The notes beneath the pieces are model-generated. The model was not told the DNA's origin. It saw nothing but the letters and a program-made list of their open reading frames with translations, and made no database searches. Positions 1 through 6,919 of a stretch of 8,598 nt of DNA are shown one piece after another. Position 1 is the stretch's first letter. Each line of letters starts with the position of its first letter. Made by a program: the position numbers and the translations under genes. The stretch comes from Chryseobacterium sp. (GTDB taxonomy: Bacteria; Bacteroidota; Bacteroidia; Flavobacteriales; Weeksellaceae), in the NCBI GenBank assembly GCA_030146295.1, contig JASLCD010000131.1, forward strand, positions 1-8,598, in the 5' to 3' direction.

Positions 1-671
1 GATACTTTAAAAATTTCAAATCCGTTTGTTGCCACAACTGCTGCAATTGCTCCCAATACACCGAAAGGGGCAAACCACATGATATATCCTACCATTTTAA
101 GGATGGCATGGGCTATAATATCAAAAAGTTTCACTACAGGCTGCGCATATTCTTCGCCCAAATTAGCCAAAGCAACACCAAACATAATGGCAAATACAAC
201 GATCTGCAAAACTTCATTGGTTGCAAAAGCTTCAAATAAACTTTTAGGAATCATATGTTTTACGAAGTCTTCCATGGAAAAACTTTTGCTGCTTTTAAGA
301 AGATCTTCAGCAGAAGCTACATCCTGAATTGGTAATTTCGTTACATGTCCCGGCTCAAGCCAGTTCACCAACATTAATCCGATAAAAAGAGAAACCAAAG
401 AAGCGGAAATAAACCAAAGCATTGCCTTCGTACCTACTCTTCCGATCATTTTGATATCACTCATTTTAGCAATTCCCACTACAAGAGTCGTAAAAACCAA
501 CGGTGCTATAATCATCTGTACCAACCTGATGAAAACAGTTCCCAACAATTTTATGTTCTTGGAAAAAGGTTCTGCACTTTCCGGATATTTCACATGTACT
601 ATGCCTCCGATTCCTACTCCCAGAATAAGTGCAATGACAATCGCTATAAAAAGTTTATTTTGTCCTTTCAT
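1..671 (-). CDS. Dicarboxylate/amino-acid:cation symporter (DAACS family), 3'-truncated by window edge
   Basis: Inner-membrane secondary transporter of the GltP/GltT/DctA family, which takes up glutamate/aspartate or C4-dicarboxylates with Na+ or H+. I translated the reverse complement from the ATG at 669-671; 223 residues are visible before the edge. Hydrophobic segments lie near residues 7-26, 42-68, 82-104, 150-171 and 185-215. Family landmarks are RLVQMIIAPLVFTTLVVGIA (50-69), a match to the second membrane segment of DctA/GltP, and FATNEVLQIVVFAIMFGVAL (149-168). The C-terminal substrate- and cation-binding half (serine-rich hairpin and NMDGT motif) lies outside, so substrate cannot be assigned. 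The start is supported by a short hydrophilic leader before the first helix and by a -7-like box about 20 bases upstream. It is transcribed divergently from the BON operon. Family assignment is firm; amino acid versus dicarboxylate is open. Confidence 0.9.
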   Translation of the reverse strand, partial: MKGQNKLFIAIVIALILGVGIGGIVHVKYPESAEPFSKNIKLLGTVFIRLVQMIIAPLVFTTLVVGIAKMSDIKMIGRVGTKAMLWFISASLVSLFIGLMLVNWLEPGHVTKLPIQDVASAEDLLKSSKSFSMEDFVKHMIPKSLFEAFATNEVLQIVVFAIMFGVALANLGEEYAQPVVKLFDIIAHAILKMVGYIMWFAPFGVLGAIAAVVATNGFEIFKV

Positions 672-690
672 ATATATAGTTCAATTTGCG

Positions 691-698
691 CAAATATA
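691..698 (-). promoter_or_regulatory. Putative -7 box (TATATTTG) of the symporter gene
   Basis: Read on the minus strand this is TATATTTG, a full match to the Bacteroidota -7 consensus TAnnTTTG, about 20 bases before the symporter ATG. I found no TTG/TTTG -33 element at the usual 17-23 base spacing; the nearest candidates are 9 or 30 bases away. The call therefore rests on the -7 box and its position alone. Confidence 0.45.
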
Positions 699-833
699 AT
701 GGTTTTTCAATTGGCAGAAGATTTTCTTCAATAGGGATTAATTTTATATTAAGTTTTTAATACCTGAAAATTAAAAGCCTGGTTTAGAAAATATTGTAAA
801 AAAATTAAGAAACATTTATTGAATTTTTATTCT

Positions 834-861
834 TTTGGTACAAATTTTATTATTACATTTG
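834..861 (+). promoter_or_regulatory. Putative Bacteroidota-type promoter of the BON/SH3 operon
   Basis: The -7 box TACATTTG at 854-861 matches TAnnTTTG exactly. A TTTG at 834-837 can serve as the -33 element, but the 16-base gap is just under the usual 17-23. The box lies 30 bases before the ATG at 892, which would give a short leader. The leader just before the ATG is A/T-rich with no Shine-Dalgarno sequence, as is normal for this phylum. Confidence 0.6.
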
Positions 862-891
862 ATTGTATAACAACATTAATAAATATACAAT

Positions 892-1377
892 ATGAAAAAA
901 ACTATTGCAATGGCTGCATTAGCTGTAGCTGTATCTTTCGGTGCTATTTCTTGTAAAAAGAAAGTTTCTGATGCCGACCTTCAGACTCAGGCTACAACGG
1001 TAGTAACTTCTAATCCCAATGCTTCTGTTGAAGTAAAAGAAGGTGTAGCTCACTTAAGCGGTACTTTCGCAGATCAGCAGTCTAAAGACGCGATGATTGC
1101 AAAACTAAAAGCAATCAGCGGAGTAAAAGACGTAATGGACATGTCTACTATAGCAGCTGCACCTGCTGCACCTGTTGAAACGGCTTCTGCTGTAGATCCT
1201 GCAGTTCAGAAAAAAGTTCAGGATGCGGTGAAGGATTTCCCTTCTGTAAAAGTGGAAGTTGTAAACGGACAGCTTACTCTTACAGGAAATGTTTCCAGCC
1301 TGCAGGCTAGAAAAATCAAAGAATCTGTAGACGCTTTGAAAATCGGAAAGTATAACAACAACCTAATCGTAAAATAA
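892..1377 (+). CDS. Double-BON-domain lipoprotein
   Basis: 161-residue exported protein. Residues 1-20 form a lipoprotein signal peptide (MKK, hydrophobic core, then AISC), with Cys21 as the likely lipidated residue followed by three lysines. This predicts anchoring in the inner or outer membrane facing the periplasm. Two BON modules follow. The first spans about 27-85, with the VEVKEGVAHLSGTF strand pair and a KAISGVKDV helix-strand end. The second spans about 100-160, with VKVEVVNGQLTLTGNV and the closing strand NNNLIVK. An Ala/Pro-rich linker (about 148-158 codons in from the gene start is not involved; it lies near residues 87-100) separates them. BON domains occur in envelope-stress proteins such as OsmY and are thought to bind phospholipid or stabilise membranes; the role here is inferred from the fold only. 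The next gene starts 6 bases after the stop, so the two are probably co-transcribed from the TAnnTTTG promoter upstream. Confidence 0.85.
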   Translation: MKKTIAMAALAVAVSFGAISCKKKVSDADLQTQATTVVTSNPNASVEVKEGVAHLSGTFADQQSKDAMIAKLKAISGVKDVMDMSTIAAAPAAPVETASAVDPAVQKKVQDAVKDFPSVKVEVVNGQLTLTGNVSSLQARKIKESVDALKIGKYNNNLIVK

Positions 1378-1383
1378 TTTAAA

Positions 1384-1803
1384 ATGAGCGAATTACAAGA
1401 TAAATATTCAAGTGTAGTTTCAGCGGCACAGTCTGCAGGGATCTCAAATCTTCAGGTTCAGGAGCAGGACGGAATTCTTTATGTTTCCGGAAATGCTTCC
1501 AACACTGCGGCAAAAGATGCTGTATGGAATGCTTTAGGAGCTATTGATTCTACTTATTCTGCCTCAGATATCAATATTGATGTACAGGTTGCAGGTCTTG
1601 CTTCCGGAGCTTCTTTAACTGTGGCAACGGAAGACTCGAATCTAAATATCAGACAGGAACCTTCTACTGAAGCTGCCGTAGTTGGCAAAGCTGCAAAAGG
1701 ATCTTCTGTAACTCTAATTGAACAGACTTCTGATGACTGGTGGAAAGTAAAAACCGATGACGGTCAGGAAGGATATGCTTATTCAAGATATTTAAGAGCA
1801 TAA
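1384..1803 (+). CDS. BON-like/SH3b domain protein without signal peptide
   Basis: 139-residue acidic protein. Residues about 5-66 resemble a BON module: a helix, the strand pair LQVQEQDGILYVSGNA, a second helix around AAKDAVWNALGAI, and a closing strand INIDVQV. Residues about 77-138 are a bacterial SH3 (SH3_3) domain, recognised by LNIRQEPSTEAAVVGKAAKG, the DDWWKVK strand and the ending GYAYSRYLRA. SH3b domains often bind peptidoglycan or peptides. The N-terminus (MSELQDKYSS) has no hydrophobic segment, so classical export is not predicted. The layout recalls the BON-LysM protein YgaU/Kbp of E. coli, a cytoplasmic potassium-binding protein, with SH3b in place of LysM; that functional parallel is speculation. 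The gene follows the BON lipoprotein by 6 bases and ends before a strong terminator, so the pair looks like a complete operon. Confidence 0.82.
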   Translation: MSELQDKYSSVVSAAQSAGISNLQVQEQDGILYVSGNASNTAAKDAVWNALGAIDSTYSASDINIDVQVAGLASGASLTVATEDSNLNIRQEPSTEAAVVGKAAKGSSVTLIEQTSDDWWKVKTDDGQEGYAYSRYLRA

Positions 1804-1844
1804 TTTTTATTAAAAAATAATAAATTTTCACAAAAAAGACATAG

Positions 1845-1870
1845 AAACATCCCAAAATTGGGATGTTTTT
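1845..1870 (+). terminator. Rho-independent terminator of the BON/SH3 operon
   Basis: A 9-bp perfect stem, AAACATCCC (1845-1853) with GGGATGTTT (1860-1868), encloses the loop AAAATT and runs into TTTTTATATTTTT. It starts about 40 bases after the SH3 stop and ends 28 bases before the next ATG. Confidence 0.85.
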
Positions 1871-1897
1871 ATATTTTTACCGCTGAAAAAAAAACTA

Positions 1898-4663
1898 ATG
1901 AAGAAAACTCTGCTGCTATTGACTTTGATGTTCACAGTCATTATTCTGCACGCCCAAAAACTGCACATTGACGGAAAAATATCAGATTCTGAAAAGAAAG
2001 TGATAGAAAATGCCACCGTCTATCTCTTAAAAGAAAAAGATTCATCCATTATCAACTACACAGCCACCAATAAGGAAGGTAAATTTTCTCTGAAAATTGA
2101 TGATATGAAAGAACCTTCCATTCTGAAAATAGATGCCGATAAATTATCCTCCTATTCTAAAAAATTTGATAAAATAGATCAGTCATTATCTCTGGGAGAT
2201 ATTCAGCTGGAGAAACAAGGTATTGTGAATAATATTGATGAGGTGAAAATTACCGTTTCTCCTGTGAAGATAAAAAAAGATACCATCGAATTCAACGCAT
2301 CGGCTATCAAAGTACGTCCGGACAGTAAGATCGAAGAGCTTCTGAAGCAGATTCCCGGTGTAGAAATCAGCAATGAAGGTAAAATTACGGTCAACGGAAA
2401 AGATGTGGACCAGATTATGATCAACGGAAAACCATTCTTTGATAAAGATGGTAAAATTGCCCTGCAGAATCTACCAGCTGACATCATTAAAAATATCCAG
2501 TTTACAACCACCAAGACAAAGGAAGAAGAGCTGAGTGGGAAGGCAGCCAAATCTCAGAATACCACCATCAACTTCAATATTGACGAAAAGAAAAACAAAG
2601 GTTTACTGACAAGACTCACCGTCGGCTATGGGTCAGACAAACGATATGAAGCCAGCGGCCTTGCCAGTTATTTTAAAGGCGATACGAAGGTAAGCATCCT
2701 TGCTTCTTCCAATAATATCAATTCACAGGGATTTTCCAGAGATGAGGTTTTTGACAGTATGGGGAACGGCCGGAATGCCTGGATGATGCAGGGAGGATCT
2801 GTTTCAACGGTAGGAAATGTGACATATTATAATCAGGGAGGTGGTACCCGAGGAATTCAAAGGTCTACAACCATCGGTCTCAATTACAGTGATAAGCTGG
2901 GAAAAGATGCTGATCTGGATTCTTTCAGTCTGATGCATTCGGATTCCAATACGGAGACAAGATCCAAAGTTTCAAGATCTACCCTTCTCCCCAACTATAC
3001 GCTTCAGACCAATTCTGAAAGTAACGGAGAAAATGAATCCAAACAGTACAGTTTTGATACTTCAGCCAAAATCAAACTGGATTCTATGACGAGTATTTAT
3101 CTTTCTCCAAGGTTTACAAAAAACCGCAGTTTTAATTTCAATAATTCACGATCATCTACTTTAAAGGACGGTGGTCTTCTGAATGAAAGCAACTCATATT
3201 CAAGTAATGATACTGACAGTAGTTCATTTAATCCCTACATTTATTTTTCCAGAAAATTCAAGAAAAAAGGCCGTGTACTTTCGGCCAATATGAACAGTTC
3301 TATTTCAGAATCTAAAAGGGATAACCTAAGCCAATCTCAGAACACATTCTATGACGAAAACGGGATCACTAAGGATAATCGTGACCAGCTAGCCAAAAAT
3401 AAAAATCAGAACAGTACTTTTAATTTCAGCGCAGGATATACGGAACCCGTATCCGATTCATCCAGTGTCAATTTTGAAATAAAATATGAAACAAGATCAG
3501 CCAGAGATCTAAGGAATGTAAACGATTTTGATAATGCTACCGGAGATTACACCAAATTCAACCAGCTTTTATCGAATAATATGAAACAGAGAATCAATCA
3601 GATTTCTCCTGAATTCACCTATCAGATCAACAAAAACAAACTTAACTTCTGGACTTCTGTGAATCTTGGCATTTCGGATATGAAGGTCAACTCTATCTAT
3701 AATGGGCAGCAATATGATCTGCAGAAAAATTTTGTACTGCCTGAATACAATGTGAACCTTTACTATCAGTTGGGAGAAGGTAAAAACTTAAGTTTTTACA
3801 ACTATTCCAATTTTACGATTCCCACAGCAGAACAGCTGACTCCCTATAAAGATGAATCCAATCCCCTGGTGACGTATAAAGGAAATCCTGATCTGAAAAA
3901 TACATGGACCAACAGTACTTATCTGTACTTCAACAATTTTAACAAATTAAAAGAACTGAGTTATTATTTCAATGTCGGTTTTACCTACAGAAACAATGAT
4001 ATCATCAATTTTTCCACCTATGACAGTGCCGGAAAACAAGTGGTTACTTATGACAACGTAAGCGGAAATAAAAGCATCAATGCCGGCGGAGGGTTCAGTA
4101 AAACCTTTAAATGGAAAAATAATAAGTTTACCATCAGTCCAAGGTTCAGCATGAATTATGCCTATAATAATGGATTCATTGACGCACAAGCCTTCACCAG
4201 CAACTCTTATAATCTTAACCCGGGTCTTAATCTGATCTATGAGATTAAAGATAAAATGACCATCAAACCTTCTTACCGACTGGGATACAGCTTTTCAAAT
4301 TACACCAATTACAATGTAAAAACGGTAAATACAGCCAATCAGTCATTGAAACTGGAACTGACCAATTATATGCTGCAGGGCAGGTTTGTATTTGGGAATG
4401 ATTTTGAATACAATACCAATTCCAATATTGCTCCCGGCTTTAAAAAGGATTTCTACTTCTGGAATACGAGCCTGGGATATTCATTCTATAAAAAACAGTT
4501 TACAGCAAAAGTGAAGATTTATGATGTATTAAATCAAAATCAAAGCGTAAAAAGAACAATCACAGATTCTTATTTTGAAGACCGTGAAGACCTTATCCTT
4601 AAAAGATACATCATGTTCTCTATCAGTATGAAACTCAATAAATTTGCTGGTAAAAAAATGTAA
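1898..4663 (+). CDS. Outer-membrane beta-barrel protein, TonB-dependent-receptor-like (carboxypeptidase-D-like + plug + OMP_b-brl_3)
   Basis: 921-residue exported protein. Residues 1-20 are a signal peptide with a Leu-rich core ending LHAQ. Residues about 21-107 form a carboxypeptidase-D-like regulatory beta-sandwich (HIDGKISD, ENATVYLL, TATNKEGKFSLKI). Residues about 115-230 resemble the TonB-receptor plug: DEVKITV, IEELLKQIPGVEI, ITVNGKDVDQIMINGKPFF and LPADIIKNIQ. From about 235 to the end lies a long run of alternating aromatic/polar strands rich in Asn, Ser and Tyr, typical of the Bacteroidota outer-membrane barrel family 3. Such proteins sit in the outer membrane and are thought to import ligands, although many in this subfamily have no known substrate. 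No SusD-like gene is adjacent, so this is not a standard SusCD pair. The C-terminus is basic (NKFAGKKM) instead of ending in an aromatic residue. A TATATTTT at 1870-1877 is a poor -7 match. The gene ends at its own terminator. Confidence 0.88.
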   Translation: MKKTLLLLTLMFTVIILHAQKLHIDGKISDSEKKVIENATVYLLKEKDSSIINYTATNKEGKFSLKIDDMKEPSILKIDADKLSSYSKKFDKIDQSLSLGDIQLEKQGIVNNIDEVKITVSPVKIKKDTIEFNASAIKVRPDSKIEELLKQIPGVEISNEGKITVNGKDVDQIMINGKPFFDKDGKIALQNLPADIIKNIQFTTTKTKEEELSGKAAKSQNTTINFNIDEKKNKGLLTRLTVGYGSDKRYEASGLASYFKGDTKVSILASSNNINSQGFSRDEVFDSMGNGRNAWMMQGGSVSTVGNVTYYNQGGGTRGIQRSTTIGLNYSDKLGKDADLDSFSLMHSDSNTETRSKVSRSTLLPNYTLQTNSESNGENESKQYSFDTSAKIKLDSMTSIYLSPRFTKNRSFNFNNSRSSTLKDGGLLNESNSYSSNDTDSSSFNPYIYFSRKFKKKGRVLSANMNSSISESKRDNLSQSQNTFYDENGITKDNRDQLAKNKNQNSTFNFSAGYTEPVSDSSSVNFEIKYETRSARDLRNVNDFDNATGDYTKFNQLLSNNMKQRINQISPEFTYQINKNKLNFWTSVNLGISDMKVNSIYNGQQYDLQKNFVLPEYNVNLYYQLGEGKNLSFYNYSNFTIPTAEQLTPYKDESNPLVTYKGNPDLKNTWTNSTYLYFNNFNKLKELSYYFNVGFTYRNNDIINFSTYDSAGKQVVTYDNVSGNKSINAGGGFSKTFKWKNNKFTISPRFSMNYAYNNGFIDAQAFTSNSYNLNPGLNLIYEIKDKMTIKPSYRLGYSFSNYTNYNVKTVNTANQSLKLELTNYMLQGRFVFGNDFEYNTNSNIAPGFKKDFYFWNTSLGYSFYKKQFTAKVKIYDVLNQNQSVKRTITDSYFEDREDLILKRYIMFSISMKLNKFAGKKM

Positions 4664-4696
4664 AAGAATCAACTTTTACTTATATTTTCTTCTGAT

Positions 4697-4724
4697 AATA
4701 GCCGGATTTGTCCGGCTATTTTTA
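4697..4724 (+). terminator. Rho-independent terminator of the outer-membrane receptor gene
   Basis: A 10-bp perfect stem, AATAGCCGGA (4697-4706) with TCCGGCTATT (4711-4720), has a four-base TTTG loop and is followed by TTTATT. It sits 33 bases after the stop codon of the barrel gene. Confidence 0.85.
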
Positions 4725-4758
4725 TTGATATACTGAATTTCAAGCTTGAATAATATGA

Positions 4759-4812
4759 CCTCTGGAGATATAAGATTCCTCTCCTCTGGAGGGGTGCAAA
4801 TTGCAAATTTAA
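4759..4812 (+). repeat. Degenerate intergenic repeat with CCTCTGGAG direct repeat and GC-rich hairpin
   Basis: CCTCTGGAG occurs at 4759-4767 and again at 4783-4791. The second copy is part of a seven-pair hairpin, CCTCTCC (4778-4784) with GGAGGGG (4788-4794), containing one G-U pair and a three-base loop. GCAAATT is then repeated back to back at about 4796-4809. This GC-rich block in AT-rich spacer resembles the 'CTCC...GGAGGGGTG' intergenic repeats I recall from flavobacterial genomes, but copy number cannot be judged from this window. Apart from this block and the terminator, I see nothing definite in 4664-4935. Confidence 0.4.
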
Positions 4813-4935
4813 TGAGACCGTTTATACAAACTTTTATCACCTGTTGTAGTAAAAACTCACAGTAAAAAAGCCTTTTTAAAAGAAGATTCATCAATAACCG
4901 TGTTTTTATTTTTAAATTAGCATCAAATTTTTTTT

Positions 4936-6795
4936 ATGAAAATCCATATTTCAGTATTATGTATTCTTTTTTTCATTCTTGGAAAAGCTCAGAAGACGGA
5001 ACAGAAAGATACTTTCGTTAAAGACAATTTCACCAAGAAAGAATTTTATATTCCGATGCGTGATGGAGTGAAGCTTTTCACAGCTGTGTATATCCCGAAA
5101 GATATATCAAACAAGAACAAATATCCGTTTCTGATGCAGAGAACCTGCTACAGCATTGCACCCTACGGAGAGAATGAATATAAAACAAAGGTAGGCCCCA
5201 ATACCTATCTTATGAAAGACAAGTATATTTTTGTGTACCAGGATGTACGCGGAAGGTATATGAGCGAAGGTACTTTTACCAATATGACCCCACAGGTAGA
5301 GCGTAAAACCAAAAAAGATGTAGATGAAAGTACAGACACTTATGATACTATAGAATGGCTTTTGAAAAACATCAAAGACAATAATGGTAAAGCAGGTCAG
5401 TTTGGAACATCTTACCCGGGATTCTATACTGCTGTAGGAACATTGTCACAACACCCTGCTTTGGTGGCCTCTTCCCCTCAGGCACCTATTTCAGATTTCT
5501 GGAATGACGATTTTCTTCACAACGGAAGATTTATGTTGGGCTATTTCAGAACATTCCCTGTCTTTGGAGTTCAGAAAACACAACCTGAGAAGCAGGCCTG
5601 GTATATGGATTCTTTCATCAAGCAGACTTCTGAAGACGGATTAAAATTCTACAGAGACATGGGCACCCTGAAAGACGGATATGAAAAATATTATAAGAAT
5701 AATTTCTTCATGACAGAAATTATGAATCATACCAACTATGATGAGTTCTGGCAAAAAAGGGGTCTTCTTCCTCACCTGAAAAATATCAACCATGCTGTAA
5801 TGACTGTTGGCGGATGGTTTGATGCAGAAGATCTTTCCGGCCCTCTGAATATTTATAAAACGATTGAAAAAACTAGCCCTAAGGCTAAAAATACTATTGT
5901 AATGGGACCTTTCTCTCATGGAGGCTGGTCTCAGGAGCAGGGAAAACATTTCCACAGTGAAACCTATTTTGGAGACAGTATTGCAACGTACTATCAGAAA
6001 AATATTGAAACAAAATTCTTCAATCATTATTTGAAAGGCAACACAAAAGAAGATGCCGGACTTCCTGAAGCGCTGATGTATGATACCGGAGCTAAAGAAT
6101 GGAAAGAGTTTGCTTCTTACCCGCCTAAAAATGCCCAGAAAGTTAATTTTTATTTAGCGGATAAAACCTTGAAAAAAACTTCCGGAGAAGGATACTCTGA
6201 ATATTACAGTGATCCTGATAATCCTGTCTTAAGTTCAGATCACTTAAAAGATTTCAACGGTTTCACTCCAAAAAATTACATGTCGGAAGATCAGAGATTT
6301 GCAGTGGGAAGACCTGATGTTTTAACTTTCACAACAGATGTACTGACTGATGATATTACGTTTGCCGGAGAGATCATGGCTAAACTGAATATTGCCTCCA
6401 CTTCCACAGATGCTGATTTTGCTGTAAAACTTATTGATGTCTATCCTGAGGATTTCAAACCTGCAGAAAAGAAAGACGGCGTTATCTATGGGAATTACCA
6501 TCAGATGGTAAGAAGTGAAATTATGCCTGCCAGATTCAGAAATACAAAAGAAAAAGGAGAAGCTTTGGTACCTAACCAGAAAACAGCTGTTAATTTCAGA
6601 CTTCAGGATGTGGTTCATACTTTTAAGAAAGGTCACAAGATCCAGATTCAGATCAGCAGTACATGGTTCCCGCTTTTTGCGATCAATCCACAGAAGTTTA
6701 TGGATAATCCGAATTTTGCCAGCAAAGAGGATTACACCAAAGCATTTATTAAGGTATATGATGACAGCTCTATTGAAGCTGAGGTTTTAAAATAA
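4936..6795 (+). CDS. Secreted CocE/NonD-family hydrolase, probable alpha-amino-acid ester hydrolase/acyltransferase
   Basis: 619-residue exported serine hydrolase. Residues 1-19 are a signal peptide ending GKAQ, so it acts in the periplasm or outside. The N-terminal part is an X-Pro dipeptidyl-peptidase S15 alpha/beta-hydrolase fold with a cap; the last third (from about 400) is the PepX_C jelly roll (ITFAGEIMAKLNIAS, DADFAVKLIDVYPEDF). The likely triad is Ser159 (GTSYPG), Asp296 (GGWFDAED) and His328 (GPFSHGG). Glu298 and Asp299, two and three residues after Asp296, together with Asp192 (WNDD), match the carboxylate cluster that binds the substrate alpha-amino group in Xanthomonas and Acetobacter amino-acid ester hydrolases. 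Length and motifs such as PMRDGVKLFTA and FVYQDVRGRYMSEG recall the Empedobacter/Sphingobacterium dipeptide-forming enzymes (from memory). Expected chemistry is hydrolysis of alpha-amino acyl esters or acyl transfer to amines, including beta-lactam nuclei. The natural substrate is unknown. A TAAATTAG at 4913-4920 is a weak promoter candidate. The gene is monocistronic between terminators. Confidence 0.85.
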   Translation: MKIHISVLCILFFILGKAQKTEQKDTFVKDNFTKKEFYIPMRDGVKLFTAVYIPKDISNKNKYPFLMQRTCYSIAPYGENEYKTKVGPNTYLMKDKYIFVYQDVRGRYMSEGTFTNMTPQVERKTKKDVDESTDTYDTIEWLLKNIKDNNGKAGQFGTSYPGFYTAVGTLSQHPALVASSPQAPISDFWNDDFLHNGRFMLGYFRTFPVFGVQKTQPEKQAWYMDSFIKQTSEDGLKFYRDMGTLKDGYEKYYKNNFFMTEIMNHTNYDEFWQKRGLLPHLKNINHAVMTVGGWFDAEDLSGPLNIYKTIEKTSPKAKNTIVMGPFSHGGWSQEQGKHFHSETYFGDSIATYYQKNIETKFFNHYLKGNTKEDAGLPEALMYDTGAKEWKEFASYPPKNAQKVNFYLADKTLKKTSGEGYSEYYSDPDNPVLSSDHLKDFNGFTPKNYMSEDQRFAVGRPDVLTFTTDVLTDDITFAGEIMAKLNIASTSTDADFAVKLIDVYPEDFKPAEKKDGVIYGNYHQMVRSEIMPARFRNTKEKGEALVPNQKTAVNFRLQDVVHTFKKGHKIQIQISSTWFPLFAINPQKFMDNPNFASKEDYTKAFIKVYDDSSIEAEVLK

Positions 6796-6799
6796 ATTG

Positions 6800-6827
6800 A
6801 AAAAGCTGTTCAGATGAACAGCTTTTT
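6800..6827. terminator. Bidirectional rho-independent terminator between the ester hydrolase and alkB
   Basis: A 12-bp perfect stem, AAAAAGCTGTTC (6800-6811) with GAACAGCTTTTT (6816-6827), has the loop AGAT. On the plus strand it continues into ATTTTTTT, and its own A5/T5 arms give a T tract on either strand. It starts five bases after the hydrolase stop and lies about 93 bases beyond the alkB stop on the other strand, so it can serve both convergent genes. Confidence 0.85.
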
Positions 6828-6833
6828 ATTTTT

Positions 6834-6903
6834 TTAGGTTTTGGCTAAAGCCGAATGAATTTGATTTTTTGTTCAAGTGGGCTAAAGCCCACTCCTATTG
6901 ATT
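6834..6903 (+). repeat. REP-like twin-hairpin element, left copy
   Basis: This 70-nt element contains two hairpins with the same TAAA loop. The first pairs TTTGGC with GCCGAA around 6840-6855 (one G-U pair). The second pairs AGTGGGC (6876-6882) with GCCCACT (6887-6893). A T-rich spacer joins them and CCTATTGATT follows. A second copy in inverted orientation lies at 7642-7711. The structure resembles REP/BIME elements, which RAYT (REP-associated tyrosine) transposases mobilise in other bacteria. Similar 'GGCTAAAGCC' repeats are familiar to me from Chryseobacterium-type genomes, though I cannot count copies here. Confidence 0.65.
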
Positions 6904-6919
6904 AAATCCTGAAAATAAA

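Noticed and set aside
1870..1877. TATATTTT as the promoter of the outer-membrane receptor gene
   Set aside because: It lacks the final G of TAnnTTTG, has no -33 element at suitable spacing, and coincides with the T tract of the preceding terminator.
4676..4894. Minus-strand open frame in the spacer after the receptor gene
   Set aside because: It runs through the terminator hairpin and the CCTCTGGAG repeat, and its translation resembles no protein family.
5641..6027. Open frame on the minus strand inside the ester hydrolase gene
   Set aside because: It is antisense to catalytic-domain codons, its translation shows no family features, and it has no promoter; it is a coding shadow. The same holds for minus-strand frames at 2203-2550, 3947-4189 and 6322-6636 and for plus-strand frames inside the symporter, alkB and methyltransferase genes.
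1898..6795. A polysaccharide- or peptide-utilisation locus formed by the receptor and hydrolase genes
   Set aside because: There is no SusD, regulator or second enzyme, and a strong terminator plus a 272-base spacer separates the two genes; adjacency alone is not enough.
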